Source of the DNA: Saccoglossus kowalevskii
Taxonomy: Eukaryota; Hemichordata; Enteropneusta; Harrimaniidae
Direction of reading: 5' to 3'
NCBI RefSeq assembly: GCF_000003605.2
Contig: NW_003144013.1
Coordinates: 1-22,024 of the forward strand
Length of the DNA stretch: 22,024 nucleotides
The notes beneath the pieces were generated by a model, which did no database searches, had not been told where the DNA came from, and saw nothing but the letters and a program-made list of their open reading frames with translations. Shown here piece after piece: positions 21,642-22,024 of the stretch. Numbering within the stretch: the stretch's first letter is position 1; every line of letters starts with the position of its first letter. The position numbers and the translations under genes were made by a program.

Positions 21642-22024
21642 CACAGTTACCATCACTAGTGGGTTTTAATCTGTACAGTTACCATCACTAGTGGGTTTTA
21701 ATCTGTACAGTTGCCATCACTAGTGGGTTTCAATCTGTACAGTTGTCATCACTAGTGGGTTTCAATCTGTACAGTTACCATCACTAGTGGGTTTCAATCT
21801 GTACGGTTGTCTTCACTAGTGGATTTCAATCTGTACAGTTGCCATCACTAGTGGGTTTCGATCTGTACAGTTGCCATCACTAGTGAGTTTCAATCTGTTC
21901 AGTTGCCATCACTAGTGGGTTTCAATCTGTACAGTTGCCATCACTAGTGGGTTTCAATCTGTACAGTTGTCATCACTAGTGGGTTTCAATCTGTACGGTT
22001 GTCTTCACTAGTGGATTTCAATCT
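21587..22024. repeat. Internal duplication E, copy 2 (438 bp, cut by window end)
   Basis: Identical as read to 10960-11397, up to the last base of the window. It contains cassette T (21631), cassette K (21802, 21994), the CGATCT/GTGAG unit and a GTTCAG unit. The match has no visible right boundary. Confidence 0.92.

Larger units (their letters stand above)
61..22024. repeat. 32-bp satellite array, 686 complete units plus 10 bases
   Basis: A single head-to-tail array with all units in the same orientation. In the phase used here the unit reads GTTTCAATC at positions 1-9, CTGTACAG at 9-16, TTGCC at 17-21 and CACTAGTG at 24-31; the exemplar is 61-92. Unit starts follow an exact 32-base period except at eight single-base indels in seven units (413, 5246, 5501, 8222, 9245, 13980, 15486). 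Their net +2 bases, 686 units and a 10-base partial unit sum exactly to 21964 bases. Most units differ from the consensus at zero to three positions. The commonest variation is at positions 19-20 (GC, AC or GT). The consensus has no CpG. TAG at positions 27-29 and the 32-base period close every forward frame within about 96 bases, and the reverse strand has three stop triplets per unit, so nothing here is coding. The array is cut by the right window edge. The family is not recognised; a eukaryotic satellite is the natural reading. Confidence 0.98.

Noticed and set aside
61..22024. CRISPR array: a 32-bp repeat starting GTTTCAATC resembles some CRISPR repeat starts
   Set aside because: There are no spacers at all; units abut directly, vary among themselves, and there is no leader or cas gene.
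61..22024. A repetitive protein-coding gene
   Set aside because: 32 is not a multiple of three and TAG recurs in every unit, so each forward frame is closed about every 96 bases. The reverse strand also has several stops per unit.
61..22024. RNA polymerase III internal promoter (B-box-like GGTTTCAATCT)
   Set aside because: The match to the tRNA B-box consensus fails in its TTCRA core by a one-base shift, and no A-box or tRNA fold accompanies it.
61..22024. Telomere repeat or G-quadruplex array
   Set aside because: There is only one GGG run per 32 bases, giving loops of about 29 bases, and no telomere-type unit.
61..22024. CENP-B box as evidence of a centromere
   Set aside because: No TTCG...CGGG pattern exists in the consensus or in the recurrent variants; any centromere role is unsupported by sequence alone.

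Overview
The window is almost entirely one tandem array of a 32-bp satellite (minisatellite-type) unit. After 60 bases of AT-rich, non-repetitive sequence, the array begins abruptly at base 61 and runs without interruption to base 22024, where the window cuts it off. Tracking the phase of the unit through the whole window gives 686 complete units plus a 10-base partial unit. Only eight single-base indels were found (five insertions, three deletions), and they account exactly for the total length. There are no genes, RNA genes, transposase remnants, CRISPR spacers or other interruptions. Because 32 is not a multiple of three, the TAG inside ACTAGT falls in each forward frame once every 96 bases, and the reverse strand also carries TAG and TGA in every unit, so no long reading frame can exist.

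The unit (exemplar 61-92, phase starting GTTTCAATC) is about 44% GC and has no CpG in its consensus. It contains two 8-bp perfect palindromes, CTGTACAG (unit positions 9-16) and CACTAGTG (24-31). Most unit-to-unit variation is at positions 19-20, where three forms dominate: TTGCC (called G below), TTACC (A) and TTGTC (V). Rarer marks include C5T (GTTTT), G1A (ATTTC), T12C (GCACAG), G11C (CTCTAC), A13T (GTTCAG), G16C (TACACT), G16A (TACAAT), T30A (TAGAGG), and the combined A15G/C20T/A22T mark (TACGGTTGTCTTC).

These marks show that the array is not a random mix of units. It is a mosaic of long internal duplications, with some small higher-order cassettes. Left part (61-about 9400): 190-993 is repeated exactly at 5278-6081, including an unusual 33-bp unit, and a separate cluster of TAGAGG/TACACT units lies at 3454-5117. 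Right part (about 9400-22024): a TACGGTTGTCTTC unit followed by an ATTTC unit occurs 14 times, and a three-unit cassette occurs eight times. A block of about 2.1-2.3 kb occurs at 11568-13701 and 15539-17832. A second block (14027-14856) recurs at 20684-21641. A third (10960-11397) recurs exactly at the right edge (21587-22024), so the duplicated material continues outside the window.

This amount and quality of satellite DNA, with amplification by whole-unit and multi-unit duplication, suggests a eukaryotic nuclear genome in a heterochromatic, pericentromeric or subtelomeric setting. The species cannot be told from the sequence, and I do not recognise the repeat as a named satellite. All block boundaries were worked out by reading the sequence by eye.
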